Made by a program: the position numbers and the translations under genes | Source of the DNA: an uncultured Chloracidobacterium sp. | GTDB taxonomy: Bacteria; Acidobacteriota; Blastocatellia; Pyrinomonadales; Pyrinomonadaceae | Direction: 5' to 3' | DNA length: 64,000 nt | NCBI GenBank assembly: GCA_936914845.1 | Contig: CAKZGE010000004.1 | Span: forward strand, 434,001 to 498,000 | In this document: one piece after another, positions 44,326-53,917 of the stretch | How positions within the stretch are numbered: the first letter of the stretch is position 1 | Layout: each line of letters opens with the position of its first letter | Notes under the pieces: model-generated | What the model saw: the letters and a program-made list of their open reading frames with translations, nothing else | Databases searched by the model: none | Told to the model about the DNA's origin: nothing

Positions 44326-45942
44326 ATGATCGAACACGGAAAATTACTGCAGCAGCGCTACCGCATAGAACGACAGGTCGGCCAAGGCGGCATGGGAGCG
44401 GTATATATAGCTACTGATGAACGTTTCGGCACTAAGGTGGCGATCAAGCAGACGCTGGTAATGGACGAAAATTACCAAAAGGCAACAGAGCGCGAGGCCA
44501 GGCTTCTAAACAGTCTCAAGCATCCGGCACTGCCGCGTGTCAGCGATCATTTTTTTGAAGACGACGGCCAGTTTCTGGTAATGGAATATATTTCGGGCGA
44601 AGACCTCGGTTTTCTGTTGGAAAGGGATATCCGCCCCTTTGAGCCCGATCGCGTTGCAGCATGGGCGGATCAGCTGTTGGACGCTCTTGATTATCTGCAC
44701 ACCCTTCAAAATCCGGTCATTCATCGCGACATAAAGCCGCAGAATCTAAAGGTGAATGACGAAGGAAAGATCATTTTACTTGATTTTGGGTTGGCAAAGG
44801 GAAGTGCGTCCGAGGTTGGAAATCTGACTGCGGCAAAAAGCGTTTTTGGCTATTCTCGGAATTATGCGTCGCTGGAGCAGATCCAGGGCACGGGCACTGA
44901 CCCGAGAAGCGACCTTTATTCGCTGGCCGCGACACTTTACCATTTGGCGACCGGCGAACCGCCGGCTGATGCATTGACCCGAGCGATGGCGGTACTTAGT
45001 AAGCAATCTGACCCGCTGGTGCCGGCTAATTTTCTGAGACAGGAGATCTCAGCAGGTTTTGCGGGCATATTGTCCAACTCGATGGATCTGGACGCCAATT
45101 TGCGTCCGGCTTCGGCAGCAGAGATGCGGCAGATGTTGAAAGACCCCGAAAAATATGAGCATTTCGCGTCGGCTAATGGAGACTTTGTGCCCGAAGCGAC
45201 GAGCCCGTCGATATTTGCTCAACAAACTAGACTGATGCCCGGCCGGACGGAGATCGCTGATAGAAGTGCTACTGAAGCCAAAACCGCCATTATGAGCGGA
45301 GGGGATGTTTCGCAAATTACTGCTGTGAGAATTGCGGGATCGCCGAAGGCTGTATCGAGTGCCGGAAAGGGAAGAAAGGCGGCCGCCGCCGCAGCGGCAC
45401 TGCTTTTAGCGGCGGGCCTATCAGTTGGCGGCTATGTATATTTAGCTGAAGAAGAAACTGGGCCGGCACCGGCAGCTCCGACGATCGAAACTTCTGCAGA
45501 GGCGTCGAATATCGGTGCGGTTCCTGATGCGATCACAGCTTCGCCTACTGCCGATGTGGTAGAGGTGCCGGACGAGCAGGTCGCAGAAACGACCGAACGG
45601 AAGCAGGATGCAGTTGGAAGGCCGGCAAAGGAAAATGGGACAAGGCCGGCGGCTCCGGTACAAAATGCCGAACACCATGGTGTCGTGGTCGCAGGCGACG
45701 AGGTCGATACGGGTGAAGTAACGATCAAAGGTGATCGTATTGAAACACCGGAGCTGGTGATCACCGAAGAAGGGTTTCGTCGAAAGGAAGGTAAAAAGCT
45801 CGGGCCCCTGATCGACTTTCGACACATGACGCCGGAACAGGCAGAAAAACTTCGTGGCTTGGAGAAGATGCGTCAATTCAGGCTCCGCCGTACGGAGAGG
45901 CCGCCGGAGCCTCCGAAGCAGCCAAACATTGACGATCAGTAG
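44326..45942 (+). CDS. Membrane Ser/Thr protein kinase (PknB-like)
   Basis: A 538-residue Hanks-type kinase. Gly loop GQGGMGAVY near residue 20, ATP Lys in KVAIKQ, HRDIKPQNLKVN near 131, DFGLAKG near 152, and a substrate-binding region with GTGTDPRSDLYSLA. A single transmembrane helix (about 351-374, Ala/Leu-rich) separates it from an extracytoplasmic tail of about 165 residues with Thr/Glu/Val-rich low complexity and a final basic/aromatic part. No PASTA or known sensor repeats are visible. An AGGAG ribosome site precedes the ATG. The 3' end overlaps the convergent PilZ gene by 7 bases. Confidence 0.92.
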   Translation: MIEHGKLLQQRYRIERQVGQGGMGAVYIATDERFGTKVAIKQTLVMDENYQKATEREARLLNSLKHPALPRVSDHFFEDDGQFLVMEYISGEDLGFLLERDIRPFEPDRVAAWADQLLDALDYLHTLQNPVIHRDIKPQNLKVNDEGKIILLDFGLAKGSASEVGNLTAAKSVFGYSRNYASLEQIQGTGTDPRSDLYSLAATLYHLATGEPPADALTRAMAVLSKQSDPLVPANFLRQEISAGFAGILSNSMDLDANLRPASAAEMRQMLKDPEKYEHFASANGDFVPEATSPSIFAQQTRLMPGRTEIADRSATEAKTAIMSGGDVSQITAVRIAGSPKAVSSAGKGRKAAAAAAALLLAAGLSVGGYVYLAEEETGPAPAAPTIETSAEASNIGAVPDAITASPTADVVEVPDEQVAETTERKQDAVGRPAKENGTRPAAPVQNAEHHGVVVAGDEVDTGEVTIKGDRIETPELVITEEGFRRKEGKKLGPLIDFRHMTPEQAEKLRGLEKMRQFRLRRTERPPEPPKQPNIDDQ

Positions 45943-46613
45943 TTACAGAGCGGTTTGTCGCTTGTGAATCTGATATGGATACGGTTGCGAGCGTCGTCGC
46001 CCATATGAGAGCCGCGGACTTCTGCATAGGCGCTAAAATCTAGCTCCGGGCTTATGAATTTGATTTTGTCGCCGACCTTAACGGGAACATCGCAAATGAC
46101 GGCCGCTCCGGAATTGCTGATATTTTCGGTAACACCTTTGCCTCCGAAATTGATACTTGAGCCATCGCCGACCGATCCGACGTATGAATTCACAGATCGC
46201 CAATAGCGAGCTTCGCCGCGGATCCGGAAAGGAACATCGGCCGCTTTGATCAGCCAAAAGCCGTCTTCACCGGTTCCGGTGATCATATAGCTTCGATCAG
46301 GGTCCTCAAAATAGCTGTCAGGTGCTTTCGGGCCAATAAATGAAACGCCGACATGATAGGAGCGTTCCGGTGTTAGAAGTTCATTGCAGTGTTGGACGAT
46401 ACCCCATACACGATATAGTTCACGGTCGTGGTCATAAAGCCGCATTTCATTTGGCAGCGGCAACAGAAGGGCGATCAAGCGGCCGATCGTAACCGGAAGA
46501 CAAAGCTTTATGCCGGCACTACCGGCGGACATGCTTATCATTTCGGCCGTTTCAAAACGGGCCGCACCGGCATCATCTCTGACCTTAATAATGGCGTTCA
46601 TCCGAAAAAACAC
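45936..46613 (-). CDS. PilZ-domain protein (copy 1)
   Basis: About 225 residues; the start is GTG at 46613 or ATG at 46601. Two PilZ-like halves are suggested. The N-terminal half begins near FFRMNAIIKVRDD and lacks a DxSxxG motif. The C-terminal half has TENISNSGAAVICDVPVKVG, with NxSxxG. Upstream of it the RYWR segment only loosely matches the RxxxR c-di-GMP site. It is a diverged paralogue of the next gene at 46699-47490 and in the same orientation. Confidence 0.7.
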   Translation of the reverse strand: MFFRMNAIIKVRDDAGAARFETAEMISMSAGSAGIKLCLPVTIGRLIALLLPLPNEMRLYDHDRELYRVWGIVQHCNELLTPERSYHVGVSFIGPKAPDSYFEDPDRSYMITGTGEDGFWLIKAADVPFRIRGEARYWRSVNSYVGSVGDGSSINFGGKGVTENISNSGAAVICDVPVKVGDKIKFISPELDFSAYAEVRGSHMGDDARNRIHIRFTSDKPLCNY

Positions 46614-46698
46614 TCGCGAAATAGGGTAAAACTAAAGGCCGGAATAATTCCGACCTGTAATAAAAGTTTTAATGAGCAGTTTTTTCAGAAAAAGATCT

Positions 46699-47490
46699 TC
46701 AGACGATGCCTTCGAGTGGAAAAAGATGGTCAATGAATTCCAGATGCAGACGTGAAATGCCGTCTTCGCCGGTCCGTCTGCCGCGAACCACCGCAATGAT
46801 CGTTACATTGTGCCGCTCGGAGCGAACCCGTATGAAAGAACCGGCTTCAACATTGAAAGAAGTAAAGACGGCCGCACCGCCCTTGCTTAGGTTTTCGGTA
46901 ACGGTAACCTCGCTTGCCGCTACGTCTCCATTTTCATCCAAAAGTTCTAATAATAGAGATTCGGGAATGGCAAAACGGGTATGGCGACGCAGGTCCAGAG
47001 GCAGATCGGTCTCGTCCGGCGACGGATCAGCACCGGTTACGGTCCACAGTCCGTCTTCACGACGTTCGCCGAGGTCAAAAAGTTTGGCAGGATCTTCCGG
47101 ATAGCCCGCCGGGTTTTCTTTCCCGATAAATGCCACGCCGACCGAATACGATCTTGAGCTTGTCGCATCGCCAACCGGAATACAGCGTCGGATAAGGCCG
47201 AGTATTCGGTATTGCGGCTCCAGAAAATCGAAACACCTGAGCTGTCGAGGCATCGGTACGCTGAGGCTGAGCAAACGGCCGCGTTTGACAGGCCGCTTGA
47301 GCTGAAAACCGGCTCCGAAAGCAGAAACATCCTCCAACCGGGTCACTTCATGCCAGGCGACCTTATCGTCAATGCGAACTTCGACCCGTGCCGGCAGAGC
47401 CAGCGAAAATCTTTGGATCGCCCGTGCGTCTTCCTCGTTCGAGGGTTGGAGAGGGGCGGTTTCGACGTCAGCTACAGTGGTATTCAACAT
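46699..47490 (-). CDS. PilZ-domain protein with two PilZ-like halves (copy 2)
   Basis: A 263-residue protein. The first half has ARVEVRIDD and DVSAFGAGF (DxSxxG) but no clean RxxxR. The second half has the full c-di-GMP signature: RRHTR (RxxxR) followed by ENLSKGGAAV (NxSxxG). It aligns with copy 1 over most of its length, including LRCFD/MRLYDHDRE and a SYxVGVxFIG motif. It is likely a c-di-GMP effector for surface behaviour. The two genes are separated by 85 bases with no terminator. Confidence 0.78.
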   Translation of the reverse strand: MLNTTVADVETAPLQPSNEEDARAIQRFSLALPARVEVRIDDKVAWHEVTRLEDVSAFGAGFQLKRPVKRGRLLSLSVPMPRQLRCFDFLEPQYRILGLIRRCIPVGDATSSRSYSVGVAFIGKENPAGYPEDPAKLFDLGERREDGLWTVTGADPSPDETDLPLDLRRHTRFAIPESLLLELLDENGDVAASEVTVTENLSKGGAAVFTSFNVEAGSFIRVRSERHNVTIIAVVRGRRTGEDGISRLHLEFIDHLFPLEGIV

Positions 47491-47700
47491 TTTTTTCGTT
47501 CAGTAAGAAATGCATCGAAGCGCCGTTCTTATCGGCAGTCAGCTAGTTATTCAATGGTCGGAGCGAACAGCCCCGGGAGTTTGCGTGAAGGCCCTAAAGC
47601 CTGTAAAATAAAAAACAATCAAACCTGATCCGATTCCAAAAAAAATCATTGATCCGATCAGCCGCTCGCACCGAAAACTGACAGCTCGACTGCAAAAACA

Positions 47701-50274
47701 ATGGATTCCAATTCAGAAATAAATCAGATCAATATCGAAGACGAAATGCGCCGGTCGTATCTCGACTATGCGATGTCGGTTATTATCGGCCGGGCATTGC
47801 CGGACGTTCGCGATGGCCTCAAACCGGTGCATCGCCGTGTCCTTTGGGCAATGCACGAACTTGGGAACACCTACAACAAGGCCTTCAAAAAATCGGCCCG
47901 TGTGGTGGGCGACACGATCGGCAAATATCATCCGCACGGCGAATCGGCGGTTTACGATACGGTCGTTAGATTGGCTCAGGACTTTTCGATGCGCTACATG
48001 TTGATCGAAGGGCAGGGAAACTTTGGTTCGCTGGATGGCGATAGTGCGGCTGCGATGCGATATACAGAAGTTCGCCTGCAAAAGCTGACCAATGAAGTTT
48101 TGGCCGACATCGAAAAGGAAACCGTAGATTTTCAGCCAAACTATGACGAGTCGTTGCAGGAACCGCGTGTAATGCCTACTCGGGTACCGCTGCTTCTTGT
48201 CAATGGTTCTGAGGGCATTGCCGTCGGCATGGCGACGAAGATACCGCCGCACAATCTGACAGAGGTCCTTAACGCCACGATCGCATTGATAAAGGAACCG
48301 ACGTTAACCGTCGATGACCTTATCAAGATCATTCCGGGGCCGGACTTTCCCACCGCTGCATTTATCTACGGCAGAGAAGAGATACATCGGGCATATCGCG
48401 AGGGACGCGGGATCGTGCAAATGCGGGCTCGAGCCGCCATTGACCGCATCGGCCGCGGAGACCGCGAAAAAGACGCGATCGTCATTACGGAAATACCCTA
48501 TCAGGTAAATAAAGCCAAGCTGATCGAAAAGATCGCCGAACTGGTTCAGGAAAAGAAGCTGGACGGCATTTCTGAGCTTCGTGATGAATCGAACCGCTTA
48601 GGTATTCGTGTCGTTATCGAGCTGAAACGTGATGCAATTGCTCAGGTAGTGCTGAACAAGCTTTATAAGCTTACGCCGATGCAATCGTCTTTTGGCATTA
48701 TCAATATTGCGATCATTGATGGGCAGCCGAAATTGCTTACGCTGAAGCAAATATTAGAGAGCTTCATCGAATTTCGCCGTGAGGTAGTTCGTCGGAGAAC
48801 GGAATTTGACCTTCGTAAGGCACAAGCTCGAGCGCATATCTTGGAAGGGTTGAACAAGGCTATCGATGCTTTGGACTACATAATTCCGCTGATCAGAAAT
48901 TCGCGCTCAGTTGATGAAGCAAGAACTTGGCTGACGGCCCGCTTTGGCGGATTGGACGAGATCAAGAATTGGCGCGGTGTCGCCAGCGATAAACCGATCG
49001 CGGGATTTTTGCAAGACCTACGTAAGGTAATGCAGGAATTGGACTTTAGCGAGATCCAGGCACAGGCCATTCTGGACCTGCAGCTTCGCAGGCTCTCGGC
49101 ACTAGAGCGACAAAAGATCCTCGACGAATACGAAGCGATCATCAAATATATTGCAGAACTTGAAAATATCTTGGCCAATGAAGGAGTTTTGCGTCAGGTC
49201 ATCGTGGATGAACTTGAAGAGGTCAAAAAGAATTTTGGCGATAAGCGACGGACAGAAATAGTCGATGCGGGCGTCGATCTTCGTATTGAAGACCTTATTC
49301 CGGATGAGGATGTGGTCATCACGGTTACTGTTCAGGGTTATATCAAACGCACACCCGTTTCGATATACCAGCGACAGGGACGAGGCGGCAAGGGGCGGCT
49401 TGGGGCTACTGCAAAGAATGAAGACTATGTAGAGCACGTTTTTGTAGCATCGACCCATGCCTATCTGATGATCTTTACCGACGACGGACAGGTATTTAAG
49501 ATCAAAGTCCACGAGATACCGGAAGCCGCTCCGGCAGCCCGCGGCAAAGCTGTGGTGAATCTGGTACAGCTTTCCTCCGAGCGCAAACTCGTGGCGGTGA
49601 TGCCGATCCGCGATTTTTCGGAAGAGGTTTATTTGACCATGGTCACCAAACAAGGCGTGATCAAGAAATCGGCTTTGGCTGATTATCAGAACATTCGTGC
49701 AACCGGCATCAATGCGATAAACATCGATGAAGGGGACGAACTGCTTGATGTGATCAGAACTGATGGTAAGAAGCAGATATTGATCGCTACGCATGATGGA
49801 ATGGCCGTCCGCTTTGAAGAAACGGATGTTCGGCCAATGGGACGTGTAGCCCGTGGGGTTCGCGGCGTAAACCTGCATTCCGGCGATTATGTGGTGGCGG
49901 TCTGTGCTCTTTCCGCAGAAGCTTCGGAAAAGATCCTTTCCATTTCGGAGCAGGGTTTTGGTAAACAAACATTGGCTTCGAGCTATCGGCTGACCAAACG
50001 CGGCGGAAAAGGTGTGATCAATATGAAGACCACCGCAAAAACCGGAAAGGTAGTTGCGGCTTTTCCGGTTCAGGAAGATTCAGAAGTGATCATCATAACG
50101 CAGCAGGCAAAACTGATACGCCTTGATGTGGACAATATTCGCAAAACGGGCAGAAGCGCTCAAGGGGTTATGCTGATCCGCTGCGGCGCAGACGATCTGG
50201 TCACGAGCGCTACGCTTATTGAGCCTACTAACGAGTCGGAGACAGAGGATATTGAGATCGGTGAGATCGAATAG
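47701..50274 (+). CDS. gyrA: DNA gyrase subunit A
   Basis: An 857-residue type II topoisomerase subunit. Catalytic Tyr in AAMRYTE; the quinolone-resistance region reads GKYHPHGESAVYDT, with Ser at the E. coli 83 position and Asp at 87, the susceptible-type residues. The C-terminal pinwheel contains a GyrA-box-like GRGGKGRLG motif, which supports gyrase rather than topoisomerase IV. Gyrase introduces negative supercoils with GyrB. An acidic tail closes the protein. gyrB is not in the window. Confidence 0.97.
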   Translation: MDSNSEINQINIEDEMRRSYLDYAMSVIIGRALPDVRDGLKPVHRRVLWAMHELGNTYNKAFKKSARVVGDTIGKYHPHGESAVYDTVVRLAQDFSMRYMLIEGQGNFGSLDGDSAAAMRYTEVRLQKLTNEVLADIEKETVDFQPNYDESLQEPRVMPTRVPLLLVNGSEGIAVGMATKIPPHNLTEVLNATIALIKEPTLTVDDLIKIIPGPDFPTAAFIYGREEIHRAYREGRGIVQMRARAAIDRIGRGDREKDAIVITEIPYQVNKAKLIEKIAELVQEKKLDGISELRDESNRLGIRVVIELKRDAIAQVVLNKLYKLTPMQSSFGIINIAIIDGQPKLLTLKQILESFIEFRREVVRRRTEFDLRKAQARAHILEGLNKAIDALDYIIPLIRNSRSVDEARTWLTARFGGLDEIKNWRGVASDKPIAGFLQDLRKVMQELDFSEIQAQAILDLQLRRLSALERQKILDEYEAIIKYIAELENILANEGVLRQVIVDELEEVKKNFGDKRRTEIVDAGVDLRIEDLIPDEDVVITVTVQGYIKRTPVSIYQRQGRGGKGRLGATAKNEDYVEHVFVASTHAYLMIFTDDGQVFKIKVHEIPEAAPAARGKAVVNLVQLSSERKLVAVMPIRDFSEEVYLTMVTKQGVIKKSALADYQNIRATGINAINIDEGDELLDVIRTDGKKQILIATHDGMAVRFEETDVRPMGRVARGVRGVNLHSGDYVVAVCALSAEASEKILSISEQGFGKQTLASSYRLTKRGGKGVINMKTTAKTGKVVAAFPVQEDSEVIIITQQAKLIRLDVDNIRKTGRSAQGVMLIRCGADDLVTSATLIEPTNESETEDIEIGEIE

Positions 50275-50298
50275 ATCAAAACGACCTAATATAAAAAA

Positions 50299-50332
50299 GA
50301 GAGACCGGGTATTGCCTGGTCTCTTCTTTTTT
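50299..50332. terminator. Bidirectional terminator after gyrA
   Basis: GAGAGACC (50299-50306) and GGTCTCTT (50318-50325) with A residues before and T residues after. It serves gyrA and the convergent M15 peptidase gene. Confidence 0.85.
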
Positions 50333-50350
50333 AAATATTTAGTGTGTAGA

Positions 50351-51499
50351 TCAATTGGGTGTCCACGTTTGCCATGCGGCATCTGCGGCTACGAAATCAG
50401 CTCTTAAAGCTGCACGCATTGCAGCGACATTTGCTTGCGTTACCGGACCTTGCGGAGCGGTGCCGGGCTGGGGCGGTTGGGCGGCCTGAGCAGCCGCTCG
50501 TGCTTGGGTGATCTGTGCGGCGGTTACGGTCGCCTGATTATTCCAAATCTGCGATGAGGTGCCGACGGGGAAGTATGCACCGCCATAACCAAGATCACAC
50601 GTATAAACACCGTTTGCCCTTGACCACCGCATCGTCCCGGCGCTGGTTAGCAAAACGGGCAGTCTTGCGGTCATGCTGACTCCGGCATCGCTCCAATTCT
50701 GAAGATGCGGCCGGTCGGAAAGCGGGCCCCGAAATGCTCCGATGTGGGCGCTGGTCCCGACGGTGCGCATCATTTCCCAAAATTTCATCGATTCGCCGTT
50801 GAAGCCGGCCTCGGCATCGAGTTTATGAAACCAAGAGGTTTCATTCTCAACGACAGTACCATTTCTTTTTAGCCAGCGCAGTTCTTTGAATCCAAGATCG
50901 ACCGCCATGCCAAAATTATGATTGCTTTCCCCCGGCCCCGCGTTAGTGACATTTCCCGGGCCGTTCAGCAGGTCATATTGCTGTTGAAATGTTCGCCGAT
51001 CACCCTGAACGCAAACGCTGATGGCGATCCCATAGAGAGTATGCACGCGATTAATGCAGGCGATCACCTTGAGAGCAAATGCCGGCGTGAACGTCATCGC
51101 ATTTGCAGCGGCAATTTTTGCCTGCAGTTGCGCGGCAGTGGCGGCGACATAGACCGTTTTGCCGCCTTCGAGCACCCGCATATCTGCAAATTGCGGATCG
51201 ACCTTCTCCAAAAGCTTTGTCCAGGTCGCGTCGCCCGGATTGACCAAACCGGCCGTTGCATTCGCTACATTTGCTGATTGGGTCCCGTCTGCTGACACGA
51301 AAACGTGATCGGTCTGAAAATTTTGAATGGCCGTTCTCGTTCCGTTGCCAACAACGCCGTCATAACTGGAGAGATACGGAGCCGCCGGGTTGTTCGCGGT
51401 CGCCGCCCGCTGCGTCTTCACCAATATTGCCTGTACAAGGGCAGAATCGCTTAGAGAATTATTCCCATTCAATCCGACGGAACCTGTGATCGATTGCAT
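50351..51499 (-). CDS. M15-type D-Ala-D-Ala peptidase with peptidoglycan-binding-like N-terminus
   Basis: A 382-residue protein. The N-terminal part (about 20-80) with GVVGNGTRTAIQNFQ resembles a peptidoglycan-binding fold. The middle part carries the zinc site SNHNFGMAVDLGF near residue 190-200 (SxHxxGxAxD) and the second histidine in RPHLQNW, as in VanY/endolysin-like M15 peptidases. A C-terminal part of about 90 residues is Ala/Gln/Pro-rich. No classical signal peptide is visible, so export route or lytic use is unclear. It may be an endolysin-like cell-wall enzyme. Confidence 0.78.
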   Translation of the reverse strand: MQSITGSVGLNGNNSLSDSALVQAILVKTQRAATANNPAAPYLSSYDGVVGNGTRTAIQNFQTDHVFVSADGTQSANVANATAGLVNPGDATWTKLLEKVDPQFADMRVLEGGKTVYVAATAAQLQAKIAAANAMTFTPAFALKVIACINRVHTLYGIAISVCVQGDRRTFQQQYDLLNGPGNVTNAGPGESNHNFGMAVDLGFKELRWLKRNGTVVENETSWFHKLDAEAGFNGESMKFWEMMRTVGTSAHIGAFRGPLSDRPHLQNWSDAGVSMTARLPVLLTSAGTMRWSRANGVYTCDLGYGGAYFPVGTSSQIWNNQATVTAAQITQARAAAQAAQPPQPGTAPQGPVTQANVAAMRAALRADFVAADAAWQTWTPN

Positions 51500-51531
51500 A
51501 TGTTTATTTGTTGTTTAAAAAATTAGAAAGA

Positions 51532-52029
51532 TCATTCGTAACACGCAAAAGGCAGCGTTTCGGCTGCGGTCGCGGTCTTGCCGAAGGCGGTCAAGGTCAC
51601 TTTCAGTTGAACCGAGCGACAGCCCGTGGAATTGAGCCAGAATCCGACATATGTGTTGCCGTCAGCATCAACCGGGCCTAGTTTGCTCACCGCGTTCAAG
51701 AGAGGCTTTCTAGCTTGCTTTGAAGCGAAAGGCTGGGTAGGCCCTTCGGAAGCAGCCAAACGAACGGTGGCATTTGCCGGCTTTGCCGCCTTTGGGCCGA
51801 AAGCTACTTTGACGATAATAAAAGTTGAAACTGACGCGAATTCGCCGCTGGGAACGTTTCCCAATTCCGGCGAGCCGGCAGCGAGAATATTCTCCGAGAA
51901 ATTGCCGGTCTTGCTATTGAACAACCGAGCCTCGATCCCATCTATCGTCGGTTGGGCTTGGGCAAAAGCTCCGGCCGCCAGAAAGACCAAAGATATGCCC
52001 ATTGCCGTGAAAGCTTTATTGATATACAT
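51532..52029 (-). CDS. Small secreted protein of unknown function
   Basis: A 165-residue protein from the ATG at 52029 (a GTG at 52053 is possible), with a GAGG-type ribosome site. The signal peptide MYINKAFTAMGISLVFLAAG is cleaved near AFAQA. The mature part is beta-rich with two cysteines (TGCRS and PFACYE) that could form a disulphide. It contains GFWLNSTGCRSVQLKVTLTA near the end. No family is recognised. It lies between the M15 peptidase and ruvB in the same direction. Confidence 0.65.
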   Translation of the reverse strand: MYINKAFTAMGISLVFLAAGAFAQAQPTIDGIEARLFNSKTGNFSENILAAGSPELGNVPSGEFASVSTFIIVKVAFGPKAAKPANATVRLAASEGPTQPFASKQARKPLLNAVSKLGPVDADGNTYVGFWLNSTGCRSVQLKVTLTAFGKTATAAETLPFACYE

Positions 52030-52104
52030 TTTTGTCGCCTCTTCGGAAAACACTGATGGAAGTATATTACTTGACGTAAACCAGCCGTCGATTTTGCGGA
52101 TGTA

Positions 52105-53142
52105 TTACGCGGAGGGGAAAAGCGACGGCGAACCGGCATTTTTGTAGCGCGGAGACAATCCGAAATGTTCGTATGCCAATCGCGTTGCCATGCGGCCGCG
52201 TGGGGTACGGTCTAGAAATCCGATCTGGAGAAGATATGGCTCGATCATTTCCTCGACCGAATCCTTTTCTTCATGCAGAGCGGCACACAGCGTCCCGAGT
52301 CCGACTGGGCCGCCATCAAATTTCTCAATGATGGTCATCAAAAGCTTCCGGTCCATTTCGTCTAATCCGTAGGTGTCGACCTCCATGCGGTCAAGTGCAT
52401 CTTCGGCAACTGCTTGTGAAATGGCACCATCATGATCGACCTCTGCGTAATCACGCACACGCCGAAGCAATCGGTTGGCGATCCGGGGAGTTCCGCGAGA
52501 GCGGGCGGCGATGGCTTTCGAGCCTTCTTCGTCGATACGGACACCGAGAATTTCCGCCGAACGTTCGACTATGTGCTTAAGCTCAGTGATGCCATAATTA
52601 TCCAGATGAAAGATTATGCCGAAACGGCCGCGGAGCGGAGCGGTGATCATTCCCGGTCGAGTTGTAGCGCCGACAAGGGTGAATTTAGGCAGATCTAATT
52701 TGATAGAGCGGGCGGCGGTTCCCTCGCCGATCATCAGATCAAGACTGAAATCTTCCATCGCCGGATAAAGGATCTCTTCGATCGCAGGATTCAACCGGTG
52801 AATTTCGTCGATGAAGAGCACATCGCCTTCTTCCAAGTTGGTCAGGAGGGCTGCGAGATCGCCGCGTTTTTCGATGATGGGGCCGGCAGTTATTCGAAGG
52901 GTCGATCCCATCTCATTGGCAACTATATTCGACAGCGTTGTTTTTCCCATACCGGGTGGGCCGGTCAACAGGATGTGGTCCAATGCCTCACGCCGTTTCA
53001 AGGCTGCTTTCATGAACACCCGCAAATTATCTTTTACCTTCTTTTGGCCTATATATTCAGCCAAGCACGCGGGTCGCAATGACGCTTCAAATCGCGATTC
53101 TTCGGGCAAGGCCTCAGTGCGGATGTCGATTGCTTCATTCAT
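52105..53142 (-). CDS. ruvB: Holliday junction branch-migration helicase RuvB
   Basis: A 345-residue AAA+ motor. Walker A GPPGMGKTT, Walker B LFIDEIHRLN, sensor GATTRPGMI and arginine finger region in APLRGRFG, then the winged-helix end with LDRTPRGRMAT. It works with RuvA to move Holliday junctions during recombinational repair. It is third in a ruvA-CPBP-ruvB row; ruvC is not in the window. The length matches the family. Confidence 0.97.
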   Translation of the reverse strand: MNEAIDIRTEALPEESRFEASLRPACLAEYIGQKKVKDNLRVFMKAALKRREALDHILLTGPPGMGKTTLSNIVANEMGSTLRITAGPIIEKRGDLAALLTNLEEGDVLFIDEIHRLNPAIEEILYPAMEDFSLDLMIGEGTAARSIKLDLPKFTLVGATTRPGMITAPLRGRFGIIFHLDNYGITELKHIVERSAEILGVRIDEEGSKAIAARSRGTPRIANRLLRRVRDYAEVDHDGAISQAVAEDALDRMEVDTYGLDEMDRKLLMTIIEKFDGGPVGLGTLCAALHEEKDSVEEMIEPYLLQIGFLDRTPRGRMATRLAYEHFGLSPRYKNAGSPSLFPSA

Positions 53143-53197
53143 TTTGTTGATATTTTGGCAGGTTGAAGGTGCAAAGTCTATGTTCGGTTATCTGCGC

Positions 53198-53917
53198 TCA
53201 ATAGAGAAGCCCTTTATTCAGTAATGCGAGCAGATCCATTGCGATCGCCACCGAACAATGCAGAACGAAGCCAAGCCAGATAGATCTGCTCCGATAGCTC
53301 ATCCAGCCGAGAAAAATACCGGCCAATACGGCGGCCAATGTTTCCGGCATCGGTTTGCCGAAATGTATCATGCAATAGGGCACTGTCATCACAAAAATCG
53401 AATAAATGCCCAATGAAGGTTTTAGCGAATGAACTAGAAAGCCGCGAAAGAAGAATTCTAAACCAAAAAACTGGAGAAAATATATAATCTCCCAGAACAA
53501 AAAAGCCGTCGATAGATAGGGGCTTTGGTCATAGACCCTGAAAAAAGGATATTTCGACGAAAAACCGGCCGTCGTGGACATCAAATAGACTATCGGCAGC
53601 ATAATAGCCAAACAAATGCCAAGTATCTTGAGAAAGCCTTCCTCCGAGGAAAAGGCCAAACCGTATTTCTTTAGGTCTTCGCGATAATAGAGCTTGATGG
53701 CTAGTGCCGGCAAAACTGTGTAAAAGACCATGACCACAGCCACCCAATACGCAAGGAACGGGAGATTATTGCTGTGAGCATACGGGACCAAAAAATCTGT
53801 TTTTTCCTTTAAATAATAGATACAGGTCAGGCCAAATGCGGTGTAGATCAAAGCAAAGATCGCCTTATGATCAGCGTTCGCCAGATCTGAGCTAAGCTGT
53901 TTGAATATCTTTTGCAT
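53198..53917 (-). CDS. CPBP family intramembrane metalloprotease
   Basis: A 239-residue membrane protein with about 7-8 helices. The family motif 1 is present in reduced form as LEFFFRGFL (Glu-x3-Arg; the usual EE pair is LE). The later motifs FGKPMPETLAAVLAGIFLGW and LGFVLHC supply the His residues. CPBP proteins (Rce1-like) often process prenylated, bacteriocin or immunity substrates. Its ATG is exactly adjacent to the ruvA stop, an unusual position within a ruv operon. Confidence 0.8.
   Translation of the reverse strand: MQKIFKQLSSDLANADHKAIFALIYTAFGLTCIYYLKEKTDFLVPYAHSNNLPFLAYWVAVVMVFYTVLPALAIKLYYREDLKKYGLAFSSEEGFLKILGICLAIMLPIVYLMSTTAGFSSKYPFFRVYDQSPYLSTAFLFWEIIYFLQFFGLEFFFRGFLVHSLKPSLGIYSIFVMTVPYCMIHFGKPMPETLAAVLAGIFLGWMSYRSRSIWLGFVLHCSVAIAMDLLALLNKGLLY

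Noticed and set aside
49102..49968. 288-residue minus-strand frame
   Set aside because: Antisense of gyrA, which is certain; no motif and no ribosome site.
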